The notes under the pieces are model-generated. The model was not told the DNA's origin and ran no database searches. It saw only the letters and a program-made list of their open reading frames with translations. Shown piece after piece: positions 18,569 through 28,033 of a stretch of 64,000 nucleotides of DNA. The position numbers and the translations under genes are program-made. This stretch comes from Lacibacter sediminis. GTDB lineage: Bacteria; Bacteroidota; Bacteroidia; Chitinophagales; Chitinophagaceae. The stretch covers positions 186,001-250,000 of the forward strand of contig NZ_CP060007.1 of the NCBI RefSeq assembly GCF_014168535.1. Direction: 5' to 3'. Numbering within the stretch: the first letter of the stretch is position 1; every line of letters starts with the position of its first letter.

Positions 18569-19435
18569 TTACAACTTCACTGGCTTAACTGTGTAACCCT
18601 GCTTTCGCAGTAAAGCAATTACACCAATATCTCCACCCAAATGTGCTGCACCAACAGCAAAGAAGCATGCTGTTTTCTGCATACTGCTTTTCATTAAAGG
18701 AACCCATTTGCTGTTTCGTTTCACCAGCAGCTCATTCTCCGCTTCCATAAGCTCAGGCGACTGATTTGTTAATCTATAAATGGAATCAACATCCTGTGTT
18801 TTGTAAACTGCAACCAGTTTTTTAAACTCTTCCACACCTTTATTAAAATCAACCACCATACTTTTCAGGTTTGCAATCTCTGTACTGTCAGGAATAGAAT
18901 CAAACACTGCCACCTGGTCTTCAATTGTTTCAAGACCTTTTATATTCTTTTTCTGCTTAGCAGCCATTGCAATGAATGTTTGCTCATAAGATTCTCTTGA
19001 CGGGCAGCTCAATGATTTTTCGGTGAGCATGCTCATGAGCATAAATGGTTTGAATGTATTGAACATCATGGCAGAACTGCCTGTTATTTTTTTATACTGT
19101 TCGTCAAATGTTTTAAAAGCACTGTCGCCAAAAAGCTGTTTGATGGTTTGTCCTTTTGGTAATTGCAGCAGTTGCATCATTTTTAAGATCATCATCGGAT
19201 CATCCATATCCAATTCAAGAAAAACCTGTTCTGCATTGGTGAATTTTTCTGTAACGATCGGTGGTAAAAAGAAATCTTCTTTGCAGATGATATGTATTGT
19301 GCCGAATAAATAAGATGGTTGTTTAAGGTCGCTGGCTGTAATTTCCCAAAGCAAACTGCTTTTCGGTTCTGCCTGACCGAAGCCTATTGAAACAATAAGG
19401 AATGTACTGAACAAACTGATGAGGAGCTTTTTCAT
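18569..19435 (-). CDS. TraB/GumN family protein
   Basis: 288 residues from the ATG at 19435, with a signal peptide ending GFGQ. It has the family's two landmarks: N-terminal LLWEITASDLKQPSYLFGTIH and C-terminal AVGAAHLGGDIGVIALLRKQGY, whose GxxH motifs are proposed metal ligands in the metalloprotease-like Tiki/TraB fold. Bacterial members are periplasmic, with poorly defined roles. It is the third gene after an ECF sigma factor and a membrane protein (10-nt gap to the latter), so it is probably co-transcribed with them. Confidence 0.88.
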   Translation of the reverse strand: MKKLLISLFSTFLIVSIGFGQAEPKSSLLWEITASDLKQPSYLFGTIHIICKEDFFLPPIVTEKFTNAEQVFLELDMDDPMMILKMMQLLQLPKGQTIKQLFGDSAFKTFDEQYKKITGSSAMMFNTFKPFMLMSMLTEKSLSCPSRESYEQTFIAMAAKQKKNIKGLETIEDQVAVFDSIPDSTEIANLKSMVVDFNKGVEEFKKLVAVYKTQDVDSIYRLTNQSPELMEAENELLVKRNSKWVPLMKSSMQKTACFFAVGAAHLGGDIGVIALLRKQGYTVKPVKL

Positions 19436-19445
19436 AGTTGTAAAT

Positions 19446-20069
19446 TTAATCTTCTTCTTCACTCATTTCGTTTACGATCTGTTTCAGCTTTTCAGCATGT
19501 TGTCCGTAGAGCTTACGAACATACCATTTATTAAGAAAATACATGGGAATTGTAAGTATAGCTGTGATGACCAAAAGGCCAAGAAAAAATGGCCAGAACG
19601 ATACGCTTGCAGAGTTGGCTTGCATTTTCGGATCATAAAGAAAAATAATCACACCGGAGGTAAGCATGATAAACGGGAACAGCAATGTACCCACCACAAG
19701 ATAAAACCGGATATATTTTTGGAGGGTACGAACCTGTAATTGGAGATTGGACCGCACTTCACAAGTAACACACTCCATTTCATGAAGCAGTTTTCGTTTT
19801 CGTACATAATAGATCATGTAAAGAAGACCTGATATCAACATCAGCCATGCAAGACTTAACATTGCTCCTTTGAATTTAATGAAATAGTGAAGAATACTGG
19901 AACTGTAAAGAACCACTACGATCAACATTTCAATAAACAGGTTGCGTTTCATTTTGGCAATGGGACTCTTCGACTTTTTTTGCAAAATGGTCTGCAACTC
20001 CTGTTCAGAAGTTGAGGTTTTGCTTTGCCCCACGTCGCTCCACATTTCTTTTAACTGATCAAGCTCCAT
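19446..20069 (-). CDS. Membrane protein downstream of the sigma factor, possible anti-sigma
   Basis: 207 residues with about four membrane helices: two between roughly 45 and 90, and two between roughly 122 and 185. The cytosolic N-terminus begins MELDQLKEMWSDV, a start seen in many Bacteroidota membrane proteins encoded after ECF sigma genes. The ATG at 20069 overlaps the sigma gene by 11 nt, which argues for translational coupling and a regulatory partnership. There is no zinc-binding anti-sigma motif, so anti-sigma function is inferred from context only. Confidence 0.75.
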   Translation of the reverse strand: MELDQLKEMWSDVGQSKTSTSEQELQTILQKKSKSPIAKMKRNLFIEMLIVVVLYSSSILHYFIKFKGAMLSLAWLMLISGLLYMIYYVRKRKLLHEMECVTCEVRSNLQLQVRTLQKYIRFYLVVGTLLFPFIMLTSGVIIFLYDPKMQANSASVSFWPFFLGLLVITAILTIPMYFLNKWYVRKLYGQHAEKLKQIVNEMSEEED

Positions 20070-20568
20070 AAGCTTCTGCTTTTGTGAGTGTACGTAATTT
20101 GTCTTTGATACGGTTCATTTTTACACGCAGCGTGCCGTTACTGATACCGAGAATTTCTTCCATTTCTTCATAGCTTTTGTCTTCGAGATAAAGCATTACA
20201 ATTGCTTTTTCCACTTCCGATAACCGTGCGATGGCTGCATACATTTGCCGGAGGTTTTCTTCTTTGATCCTTTCTTCGTTTGTATCTGCTTCTTCTCTTG
20301 GAATAAACTCAGGAAAACTGAGTGCTACTTTTCTCGACTGTTTACGAAGGTTGCTGATGGCGGTGTTCAAAGCTATCCTGTACATCCATGTACTGATCTT
20401 GGCATCGCCACGGAAACTACCAAATGCTTTCCATAGCTGAATAACGATTTCCTGGTACAGGTCGTCCCTGTCCGCATCATTGCGGCCATAGAGATGGCAT
20501 ACTTTTCTGATAATGCCCTGATGCTCTTGCACTACCAGCAGGAAATTCTGTTCAACGTTGGTGGTCAT
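20059..20568 (-). CDS. ECF RNA polymerase sigma factor
   Basis: 169 residues. Region 2 is seen in the DRDDLYQEIVIQLWKAF segment and in STWMYRIALNTAISNLRK (core binding and -10 recognition). Region 4 is the helix-turn-helix LEDKSYEEMEEILGISNGTLRVKMNRI. The short acidic linker is typical of ECF sigma-70 family members. First gene of an operon with the membrane protein (11-nt overlap) and the TraB-family protein. The signal and regulon cannot be inferred. Confidence 0.93.
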   Translation of the reverse strand: MTTNVEQNFLLVVQEHQGIIRKVCHLYGRNDADRDDLYQEIVIQLWKAFGSFRGDAKISTWMYRIALNTAISNLRKQSRKVALSFPEFIPREEADTNEERIKEENLRQMYAAIARLSEVEKAIVMLYLEDKSYEEMEEILGISNGTLRVKMNRIKDKLRTLTKAEAYGA

Positions 20569-20644
20569 TCAACCAAATGGTTTGCGTAAACGTATATGTA
20601 GCAGAAATTTCGTTTAAGTTACATGCAAATTTGTTTTTTTGCTC

Positions 20645-21001
20645 ATGAAGAAGAAAATGTACCATCTCGCCCATTGCACAACCTGCCAGGCAATTATTAA
20701 AGAAACGGGTGCTGATAAAGCCAAACTTGAATTCCAAAACATCCGTGATGAAAAGATCACTGCCAAACAGTTGGAAGAAATGAAGAAGCTTGCGGGTAGT
20801 TACGAAGCATTGTTCAGCAGAAGGGCACTTAAGTACAAAGAACTAGGGCTGAAGGATAAAAAACTCACCGAAGAAGATTACAAGAACTACATATTGGAAG
20901 AAGATACTTTTCTTAAACGTCCCGTAACCATTTTAAACGACAAGATCTTTATCGGTAACGATAAAAAAACGGTAGAAGCCTTGAAAAAGGCGCTGCAATA
21001 A
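20645..21001 (+). CDS. ArsC/Spx-like thioredoxin-fold protein
   Basis: 118 residues from the ATG at 20645; an ATG four codons later is possible. An N-terminal strand leads to HCTTCQ, the CxxC position of ArsC/Spx-family proteins. The FQNIRDEKITAKQLEEMKKLAG and SRRALKYKELGL segments follow the ArsC helical insert, and FLKRPVTILNDKIFIGN matches the family's cis-Pro strand. It may be a thiol oxidoreductase or an arsenate-reductase-like protein; the Arg triad needed for true arsenate reduction is not clear. It is a single gene. Confidence 0.85.
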   Translation: MKKKMYHLAHCTTCQAIIKETGADKAKLEFQNIRDEKITAKQLEEMKKLAGSYEALFSRRALKYKELGLKDKKLTEEDYKNYILEEDTFLKRPVTILNDKIFIGNDKKTVEALKKALQ

Positions 21002-21175
21002 AGTATTTTGTTGGTTCTCTGTCATATTTGGAAGCAGAACGGTTGCAGAATTGCTAAAAATCAACTGAATTAGTAGACTAAATAAAAGAAGCCCTATTTT
21101 CGCATGATCGATTGTTGCGAAAGTGACTGACCGTTCGTTTGCCTGCCATTTCAGAGGACGTTTAAATTTTTTATC

Positions 21176-21988
21176 ATGAGTGCTTTTCCCGGCTATCTGC
21201 TCAGCAGCAATTTCCCGTCGAGGAATGCTGTGGTTACCTTTACGGAAGATTTGATCAATTGTCTTTTCCCGATGGTTGGCGATGCAGAGGCTTATACAGA
21301 GCAGCAATGCAGCGCAAATATTTCACTTAGAAAACAGTTGACTGAAATACTTACTCCTCTTTCTAAACGATATGAGTTAGATGTATCAGCCATTACAAAC
21401 GCCTATCTGGATGAGTTGGCAAACATTAAAGCAGAATTGATAGAAGATGCCGAGTTGATACTTGAGTTTGATCCGGCTGCCTACTCTGTTGAAGAAGTGA
21501 TTTTGTCGTACCCCGGCTTTTATGCGATTGTTATGTACAGGCTCACACATCCATTATACAAACACAATGTTCCTATTCTTCCACGCATGATGAGTGAGTT
21601 GGCACATAGCAGAACTGGTATTGATATAAATGCCGGTGCACAGATCGGTTGTCCGTTCTTTATCGATCATGGTACAGGTGTGGTTATCGGTGAAACATCC
21701 GTAATTGGAAAGAATGTAAAAATTTATCAAGGAGTAACATTGGGTGCATTGGCCGTACGTAAAGAAGATGCACAAACAAAGCGTCATCCCACTATTGAAG
21801 ATAATGTGGTAATTTATGCCAACAGTACTATTCTTGGCGGTAAAACGGTCATCGGTCATGATAGTATTGTGGGCGGCAACACATGGGTTACGGAAAGCAT
21901 AATACCGCACAGTGTTGTGTATACAAAAAACCAGATTGTTGTAGCCGACAAAAAAGATTTTACTGAACCTCTCAATTTTATCATATAA
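21176..21988 (+). CDS. cysE: Serine O-acetyltransferase
   Basis: 270 residues. The N-terminal helical region (1-130) is followed by a left-handed beta-helix of hexapeptide repeats with the catalytic segments DIHPGA-like GIDINAGAQIG, FIDHGTGVVIGETSVIGKNVKIYQGVTLG and the closing GGNTWVTESI. It makes O-acetylserine from serine and acetyl-CoA, the first step of cysteine synthesis. It is followed 14 nt later by cysteine synthase, so the two steps form an operon. A TAttTTCG promoter-like element lies at 21095-21102. Confidence 0.95.
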   Translation: MSAFPGYLLSSNFPSRNAVVTFTEDLINCLFPMVGDAEAYTEQQCSANISLRKQLTEILTPLSKRYELDVSAITNAYLDELANIKAELIEDAELILEFDPAAYSVEEVILSYPGFYAIVMYRLTHPLYKHNVPILPRMMSELAHSRTGIDINAGAQIGCPFFIDHGTGVVIGETSVIGKNVKIYQGVTLGALAVRKEDAQTKRHPTIEDNVVIYANSTILGGKTVIGHDSIVGGNTWVTESIIPHSVVYTKNQIVVADKKDFTEPLNFII

Positions 21989-22002
21989 AAATATAAGCGA
22001 CA

Positions 22003-22914
22003 ATGAAAGCGAACAGCATTTTAGAAACAATAGGAAACACACCGCATGTACGCATTAACCGTTTGTTCTCTTCCGATGTGGAAGTATGGAGCAAACTGGA
22101 ACGGGCAAACCCCGGTGGGAGCATTAAGGACCGTATTGCATTAAGCATGATTGAAGATGCCGAAGCAAAAGGTATTTTGAAAGAAGGCAGTGTGATCATT
22201 GAACCAACCAGTGGCAACACGGGTATTGGTTTGGCAATGGTTGCAGCGGTGAAAGGATACAAACTCATTTTGGTGATGCCTGAAAGTATGAGTATCGAGC
22301 GTCGTAAGCTGATGAGCGTTTATGGTGCTACGTTTGAATTAACGCCACGTGAAAAAGGGATGAAAGGTGCTATTGCAAAAGCAACTGAGCTTGTAGAAGC
22401 AACACCTAATAGCTGGATGCCACAGCAGTTCGATAACCCGGCTAACATTGATGTGCATGTGAAAACAACAGCACAGGAAATATTGAATGATTTTCCCGAA
22501 GGCTTGGATTATTTAATTACCGGTGTTGGTACTGGTGGACATATTACCGGTGTTGGCCGTGAATTGAAAAAGAAATTCCCTAACCTGAAAGTGTTTGCTG
22601 TTGAGCCTGAACTTTCTCCGGTGATTAGCGGCGGTGAACCTTCTCCACATCCCATACAAGGTATTGGTGCGGGCTTTATTCCAGCCAATTTGCATAGAGA
22701 TGTTCTGGATGGTGTAATACAAGTGACCAAGGATGATGCGTTTACGTATACACAACGTGCGGCGAAAGAAGAAGCGATTTTCCAGGGAATTTCAAGTGGT
22801 GCAACTATGGCTGCATTAGCAAAGAAATTACCTGAAATTCCAAAGGGCAGCCGTATATTAATTTTTAACTACGATACTGGTGAACGCTACTTTAGTGTGG
22901 ATGGATTATTTTGA
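22003..22914 (+). CDS. cysK: Cysteine synthase (O-acetylserine sulfhydrylase)
   Basis: 303 residues, fold-type II PLP enzyme. Lys42 in [11 protein letters not shown] forms the Schiff base; PTSGNTGIG binds the substrate carboxylate; [10 protein letters not shown] holds the PLP phosphate; and a late GISSGA motif is present. It converts O-acetylserine and sulfide to cysteine. It lies directly after cysE. Specificity between CysK and CysM types cannot be settled by eye, but the length and the partner gene fit CysK. Confidence 0.94.
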   Translation: MKANSILETIGNTPHVRINRLFSSDVEVWSKLERANPGGSIKDRIALSMIEDAEAKGILKEGSVIIEPTSGNTGIGLAMVAAVKGYKLILVMPESMSIERRKLMSVYGATFELTPREKGMKGAIAKATELVEATPNSWMPQQFDNPANIDVHVKTTAQEILNDFPEGLDYLITGVGTGGHITGVGRELKKKFPNLKVFAVEPELSPVISGGEPSPHPIQGIGAGFIPANLHRDVLDGVIQVTKDDAFTYTQRAAKEEAIFQGISSGATMAALAKKLPEIPKGSRILIFNYDTGERYFSVDGLF

Positions 22915-22931
22915 TCTGTTCATCTGATATT

Positions 22932-22970
22932 ATAAGAAAGAGCCGTCGTAATACGATGGCTCTTTCTTAT
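22932..22970. terminator. Bidirectional terminator, cysK / uvrD-like
   Basis: A 13-bp stem (ATAAGAAAGAGCC / GGCTCTTTCTTAT) with loop GTCGTAATACGAT, lying between the convergent cysK and helicase genes. Both arms give U-rich flanks. Confidence 0.85.
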
Positions 22971-22995
22971 TTATTTTCTTTCCACTCGTAAACAC

Positions 22996-25461
22996 TTAGC
23001 TCACGATGCGCAGTTTTGCATAATTCAACATGATCTTCTTTTCACCATTCAGTTCAAACTTTACAGTGGCAATGGGATTATGTGCACTGCCTTCCATTTT
23101 CACTACTTCACCAAAGCCGAATTTCTGATGCTCCACTCGCTGACCTTCCTGCAGATTGCTTGTATCGCTAGCAACAAAATCAGTGTCTGGTTTGTGTTCT
23201 ATTGTTTGTGGTCTTGCAGGCGTTATTGAAAAAGATGGTTTTGATGATGCTGTTTTGGGTGGCGCACCGTAACGCTTCTCAGCTTTTGCTACATCATCAT
23301 AATCGTTACTCTTATTGCCGAATCCACCTTTCAACCGATCGAATGCCGAGCCACTGCCAAATGATGATCCCTGGTTTCTTGAACCGCCACCGGCATAACT
23401 CTTATCAATAAAATCTTCCGGTAATTCATCTAAGAAACGACTTGGTTCGTTTTGTACGATCTGCCCAAACTTATAACGTGTATTGGCATAAGAGATCCAA
23501 AGTTTTTTCTTTGCTCTTGTGATCACCACATAAAATAAACGACGCTCTTCTTCCAATTCTTCTCTTGTGTTTATTGAAAGTGCATTTGGAAAGAGCTGTT
23601 CTTCTAATCCTGCAGCAAACACACATTCAAACTCCAAACCTTTTGCAGCGTGTATGGTCATGAGTTTTACATTGTCTGCATCGGGATCTTTTGCATCTGC
23701 ATCTGTAAGTAAGGTGATCTGTTGAAGGTATGCACCCAATGTTACAGCATTTGACGTTGTTTGTTGTGGCGAAGCAGGAGCATCAAATGAAAGTTCTTTT
23801 TGGGCAGGGTCGCTTGCAGCAAAAGGGTCCTGTTCATCAATCATTACACCATCATCATCGATCTGCTGGCGGTTTGCTGTATCATCCACCCATTCTTTTA
23901 TTGAGTTGAGTAACTCCTGTATGTTCTCGTAACGTTGTAAACCTTCAGTGCTTTTATCGTTAAAGAGCTCTTTTACAAGATTGGTTTGTTTACCAACATG
24001 CACAGCTACTTCATATGCATTGTTTTTCTGGAACATACTTGCAAAACTGCGGATCATGGTTACAAACTGATCAATCGCTTCAAGTGTGCCAGCTTTAAAA
24101 CCAAACTGCTGTGCTTTTGTCAACACTTCCCACATGCTGATGTTTTGTTCATTGGCATACAACACGCATTTATCAATGGTTGTTTTTCCAATACCTCTTG
24201 CCGGATAATTGATCACTCTTTTCAGCGCTTCTTCATCTTTCGGATTTACGATCAAACGCAGGTAAGCAATAAAATCTTTGATTTCTTTACGTTGATAGAA
24301 GCTGATGCCGCCGTAAATGATGTACGGAATACTCATGCGGCGCAGGCTTTCTTCAAATGCACGGCTTTGTGCATTGGTGCGATAGAGAATAGCAAAATCT
24401 TTATTACGGTAATGATTGCGGAGTTTTTGTTCCTGAATGGTATCAGCCACAAACTTTCCTTCATCATTATCGGTCATCGTGCGAACCAATCGTATCTTCT
24501 CACCATCACCATTATCCGTAAACAATGTTTTTTCGATCTGTCCTTTATTGTTGGCAATAACTTCGTTCGCCACGTTCAGGATATTCTTTGTGCTGCGGTA
24601 ATTCTGTTCAAGTTTTACCAGGTGTACATTGTCGTAATCTTTCTGGAACTGTAAAATGTTTTCAATAGTTGCACCACGAAAACTGTAAATACTTTGCGCA
24701 TCATCACCCACCACACAAACATTCTCATGCATGGCGCCGAGTAATTTTATGATCTCGTACTGCGCAGGGTTTGTATCCTGGTACTCATCGATCATAATGT
24801 ATTTAAAACGACGTTGGTATTTACTTAAACTTTCAGGAACAGTTTTCAGCAATTCATAAAATTTGATGAGCAGGTCATCAAAATCCATTGCCCCGTTTTT
24901 AAAGCAACGTTTTGCATAACTGTCGTAGATCTGTGCAATAGCAGGGCGGTTCGATCGCATATCTTCCTGTTGTATATGCCAATCAGTTTTATATTCTTCT
25001 GCATTTACCAATGCATTCTTTGCAGATGAGATGCGGTTGTAAACAGTAGATGGTTTGTAGTGTTTATCATCCAGGTTCATTTCATTGATCACTGTTTTGA
25101 TCACACTCTTTGCATCGTCTGTATCATAAATTGTAAAGTTCGATGGATAGCCGATCTTGGTTGCTTCGCTCCTTAAGATGCGTGCAAACACACTGTGAAA
25201 AGTGCCGATGTATAAATTTCTTGCTTCATGGTTACCAAGGATATGCTCCACACGTTCCTTCATTTCTTTGGCTGCTTTGTTGGTAAAAGTCAGCGCCAAT
25301 ATATTGAACGCATCCACACCTTTCGCCATCAGATGGGCAATACGTGTGGTGAGTACTTTTGTTTTACCACTGCCTGCGCCCGCCACAATCATTAATGCGC
25401 CATCAATAGTGGTTACTGCTTCTTTCTGCCGCTCATTCAGTCCATTTAAGTAATCGATCAT
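22996..25461 (-). CDS. UvrD/PcrA/Rep family DNA helicase
   Basis: 821 residues, superfamily 1A helicase. Motif I AGAGSGKT (about 28-35), Ia LTFTNKAAKEM, II DEYQDTN, III VGDDAQSIYSFRGA, IV EQNYRST, V/VI LMTIHAAKGLEFECVF and VITRAKKKLW are all present. The C-terminus has the PcrA-type tail that contacts RNA polymerase (QRVEHQKFGFGEVVKMEG...). It unwinds DNA 3' to 5' in repair and replication restart. The size and tail favour PcrA/UvrD over Rep. ATG at 25461; convergent with cysK. Confidence 0.95.
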   Translation of the reverse strand: MIDYLNGLNERQKEAVTTIDGALMIVAGAGSGKTKVLTTRIAHLMAKGVDAFNILALTFTNKAAKEMKERVEHILGNHEARNLYIGTFHSVFARILRSEATKIGYPSNFTIYDTDDAKSVIKTVINEMNLDDKHYKPSTVYNRISSAKNALVNAEEYKTDWHIQQEDMRSNRPAIAQIYDSYAKRCFKNGAMDFDDLLIKFYELLKTVPESLSKYQRRFKYIMIDEYQDTNPAQYEIIKLLGAMHENVCVVGDDAQSIYSFRGATIENILQFQKDYDNVHLVKLEQNYRSTKNILNVANEVIANNKGQIEKTLFTDNGDGEKIRLVRTMTDNDEGKFVADTIQEQKLRNHYRNKDFAILYRTNAQSRAFEESLRRMSIPYIIYGGISFYQRKEIKDFIAYLRLIVNPKDEEALKRVINYPARGIGKTTIDKCVLYANEQNISMWEVLTKAQQFGFKAGTLEAIDQFVTMIRSFASMFQKNNAYEVAVHVGKQTNLVKELFNDKSTEGLQRYENIQELLNSIKEWVDDTANRQQIDDDGVMIDEQDPFAASDPAQKELSFDAPASPQQTTSNAVTLGAYLQQITLLTDADAKDPDADNVKLMTIHAAKGLEFECVFAAGLEEQLFPNALSINTREELEEERRLFYVVITRAKKKLWISYANTRYKFGQIVQNEPSRFLDELPEDFIDKSYAGGGSRNQGSSFGSGSAFDRLKGGFGNKSNDYDDVAKAEKRYGAPPKTASSKPSFSITPARPQTIEHKPDTDFVASDTSNLQEGQRVEHQKFGFGEVVKMEGSAHNPIATVKFELNGEKKIMLNYAKLRIVS

Positions 25462-25579
25462 TGGGCGAAATTACAGCATGCAAAGCGGAGAAGTTTTTTT
25501 GTGGGAAAGAATTTATTGTAAGACAAAATTGTCTTTCGAGAAATCAGGATGGATCAGTCTTTCAAAATTTAAAACAGCT

Positions 25580-25849
25580 TTACGCATCCATCTCATCAGC
25601 CACAAACACATCAACAGCTGGTTTGCCTGCCTGCAACAATACCATGTTACAACTATGCAAAAGGTATTGAGGCACGCCTTGTGAATAATAATTACCGCTG
25701 TACCAGTATTGCATCAACTGGCTTGCCCTGTTTGTAGTTGACCGGCCGATCAGCAGCCACTGCAATCTTGTAAGTGCAGCATCTGAAAGATGATTGAATG
25801 CGCCGCTGTTGAGCAGATTTCTTGTAATATCGATCACATGCTTTTCCAT
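25580..25849 (-). CDS. Small hypothetical protein
   Basis: 89 residues starting at the ATG at 25849: a mostly helical N-terminus (VIDITRNLLNSGAF...LSDAALTRLQWLLIG), then a Tyr/Gln-rich middle (QYWYSGNYYSQG). No signal or membrane segment. No family recognised. Codon use looks ordinary, the other strand has no convincing alternative, and it sits alone upstream of the helicase gene. A real but uncharacterised gene is likely, not certain. Confidence 0.5.
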   Translation of the reverse strand: MEKHVIDITRNLLNSGAFNHLSDAALTRLQWLLIGRSTTNRASQLMQYWYSGNYYSQGVPQYLLHSCNMVLLQAGKPAVDVFVADEMDA

Positions 25850-26065
25850 AATTAAAATGTTTTAGTGAATTACAAACAGTAACATGAAATGATTGTGAAG
25901 GTTGTCTTATGTAATTGTTACGGCAGGTAAATGTGTATTTGCTGTGCAAAAGAGCGCCTAATGCGGCATGTCAACCGATATTGGCCGTAGTCAACTCCAA
26001 ATTCTGATGCTTAATGCTCGTATCCGGCTAAGGCTTCCATAACCAAACATTAACCGCCTTTTCCC

Positions 26066-26095
26066 TTGCCACCCCGCTTAAATGCCGTACCTTTG
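26066..26095 (+). promoter_or_regulatory. typA promoter (TTG-N19-TAccTTTG)
   Basis: -33 TTG at 26066-26068, 19-nt spacer, -7 TAccTTTG at 26088-26095. It leaves a leader of about 45 nt before the ATG at 26147. Confidence 0.75.
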
Positions 26096-26146
26096 CCGCC
26101 TTAAAAAAGGCAAGAACACCAACCGTTTCGGCCTAACACATTGAAT

Positions 26147-27958
26147 ATGAATATTCGTAACATAGCAATCATTGCTCACGTAGACCATGGAAAAACAACC
26201 TTGGTGGATAAAATCTTACACGCAACCAAGGTGTTTCGTGATAACCAGGATACTGGTGAACTGATCATGGACAGCAACGATCTTGAAAGAGAGCGTGGCA
26301 TTACCATCTTTTCTAAAAATGCAGCCGTAGTATATAATGATGTAAAAATTAATGTTATTGATACTCCGGGTCACGCCGATTTTGGCGGTGAGGTGGAGCG
26401 TGTGTTGAAAATGGCAGATGGTGTAATTCTGTTGGTAGATGCTTACGAAGGCCCGATGCCACAAACACGTTTTGTGTTACAGAAAGCACTTCAGTTGAAT
26501 TTGAAACCAATTGTGGTGATCAACAAAGTTGATAAGCCGAACTGTCGTCCTGATGAAGTGCATGACTCAGTATTCGACCTTTTCTTTAACCTTGATGCCA
26601 CTGAAGAGCAATTAGATTTCCCTACTTATTATGGTAGTGGAAAGAATGGTTGGTTCAACGATTCATTAACTGAGATCGATAATATCTTCCCATTGTTAGA
26701 TGGTATTATTAAGCATGTGCCGCCACCTAAAGTTGCGGAAGGTCCGTTGCAAATGCAGTTAACATCATTGGATTATTCTTCTTTCCTCGGGCGTATTGCC
26801 ATTGGTAAAGTAAGTCGTGGTGCAATAAAAGAAAATCAGCAGGTTGCTTTGATGCAGGCAGACGGAACAGTGAGAAAACTGAAAGTGAAAGAGCTGTATG
26901 TGTTTGAAGGAATGGGTAAGAAAAAAGTAACAGAAGTTATTGCAGGTGATCTTTGTGCCGTAGTTGGTGTGGAAGATTTTAATATTGGTGATACATTGGC
27001 GGATGCAGAAAATCCGGAAGCATTACCGGTGATCAGTGTTGATGAACCGACAATGAATATGTTGTTCAGTGTAAACAACTCGCCGTTTTTTGGTAAAGAC
27101 GGAAAGTTTGTTACAAGCCGTCACTTACGTGACAGATTGATGAAAGAAACGGAAAAGAATCTTGCGCTCCGTGTTACTGATAGTGATGATGGTGATAGCT
27201 TGATGGTTTATGGCCGTGGTATTCTTCACCTTGGTATCTTAATTGAAACCATGCGTCGTGAAGGGTATGAATTAACGGTTGGTCAGCCACAGGTAATTAC
27301 CAAAGAAATCAACGGTAAAAAATGTGAGCCTTATGAAATACTGGTGGTAGATGTACCGCAGGAATTCGCAAGTAAAGTAATTGATCTAGTTACCCGCCGT
27401 AAAGGTGAAATGCTGATCATGGAAACCAAAGGTGAAATGCAGCATCTGGAATTTGAAATTCCATCAAGAGGGTTGATTGGTTTGCGTACACAAATGCTCA
27501 CAGCAACAACTGGTGAAGCTGTAATGGCGCATCGCTTCAACGAATACAAACCATGGAAAGGTAGTATCCCCGGAAGAAACAATGGTGTATTGATTTCAAA
27601 AAACACAGCTAAGACAACCGGTTATTCTATTGATAAATTACAAGACCGTGGTACTTTCTTTGTTGATCCTGCTGAAGAAGTTTATGCCGGACAGATCATT
27701 GCAGAAAACATTAAACCGGGCGACCTGGTTGTAAATGCAACTGAACCAAAGAAATTAACCAACCACCGTGCAAGTGGAACTGATGATGCTACACGCATGG
27801 CACCAAAAACGTTGATGACGTTGGAAGAGTGTATGGAGTATATTCAGTTTGATGAGTGTATTGAAGTTACACCAAACTACATCCGTATGCGTAAGGTGAT
27901 TTTGGATGAAGAAGAAAGAAAGAAACAATCAAAATCAATGAACGCTCAAATGGCGTAA
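26147..27958 (+). CDS. typA: Ribosome-associated GTPase TypA/BipA
   Basis: 603 residues from the ATG at 26147 (the TTG two codons upstream is less likely). GTPase domain: G1 AHVDHGKTT, switch I RERGITI, G3 DTPGHADFGGEV, G4 NKVDKP. EF-G-like domains II, III and V follow, and the BipA-specific C-terminal domain contains the RGLIGLRTQMLTATTGEA stretch. It acts in ribosome assembly at low temperature and under stress. Single gene with its own promoter and terminator. Confidence 0.97.
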   Translation: MNIRNIAIIAHVDHGKTTLVDKILHATKVFRDNQDTGELIMDSNDLERERGITIFSKNAAVVYNDVKINVIDTPGHADFGGEVERVLKMADGVILLVDAYEGPMPQTRFVLQKALQLNLKPIVVINKVDKPNCRPDEVHDSVFDLFFNLDATEEQLDFPTYYGSGKNGWFNDSLTEIDNIFPLLDGIIKHVPPPKVAEGPLQMQLTSLDYSSFLGRIAIGKVSRGAIKENQQVALMQADGTVRKLKVKELYVFEGMGKKKVTEVIAGDLCAVVGVEDFNIGDTLADAENPEALPVISVDEPTMNMLFSVNNSPFFGKDGKFVTSRHLRDRLMKETEKNLALRVTDSDDGDSLMVYGRGILHLGILIETMRREGYELTVGQPQVITKEINGKKCEPYEILVVDVPQEFASKVIDLVTRRKGEMLIMETKGEMQHLEFEIPSRGLIGLRTQMLTATTGEAVMAHRFNEYKPWKGSIPGRNNGVLISKNTAKTTGYSIDKLQDRGTFFVDPAEEVYAGQIIAENIKPGDLVVNATEPKKLTNHRASGTDDATRMAPKTLMTLEECMEYIQFDECIEVTPNYIRMRKVILDEEERKKQSKSMNAQMA

Positions 27959-27969
27959 GAGATATAATC

Positions 27970-28005
27970 AAAGACCCCGATCAACTGATCGGGGTCTTTT
28001 TTATT
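27970..28005. terminator. typA terminator (bidirectional)
   Basis: A 13-bp perfect stem AAAGACCCCGATC / GATCGGGGTCTTT with loop AACT and a TTTTATTT tail. It also faces murA on the minus strand. Confidence 0.93.
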
Positions 28006-28033
28006 TAGCACATTTTGTTTTTATATTCAAGTA

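Noticed and set aside
23986..24654. 222-residue plus-strand open frame inside the helicase gene
   Set aside because: Antisense to strong UvrD/PcrA helicase motifs; the translation is Cys/Phe/His/Ile-rich, with no recognisable domain.
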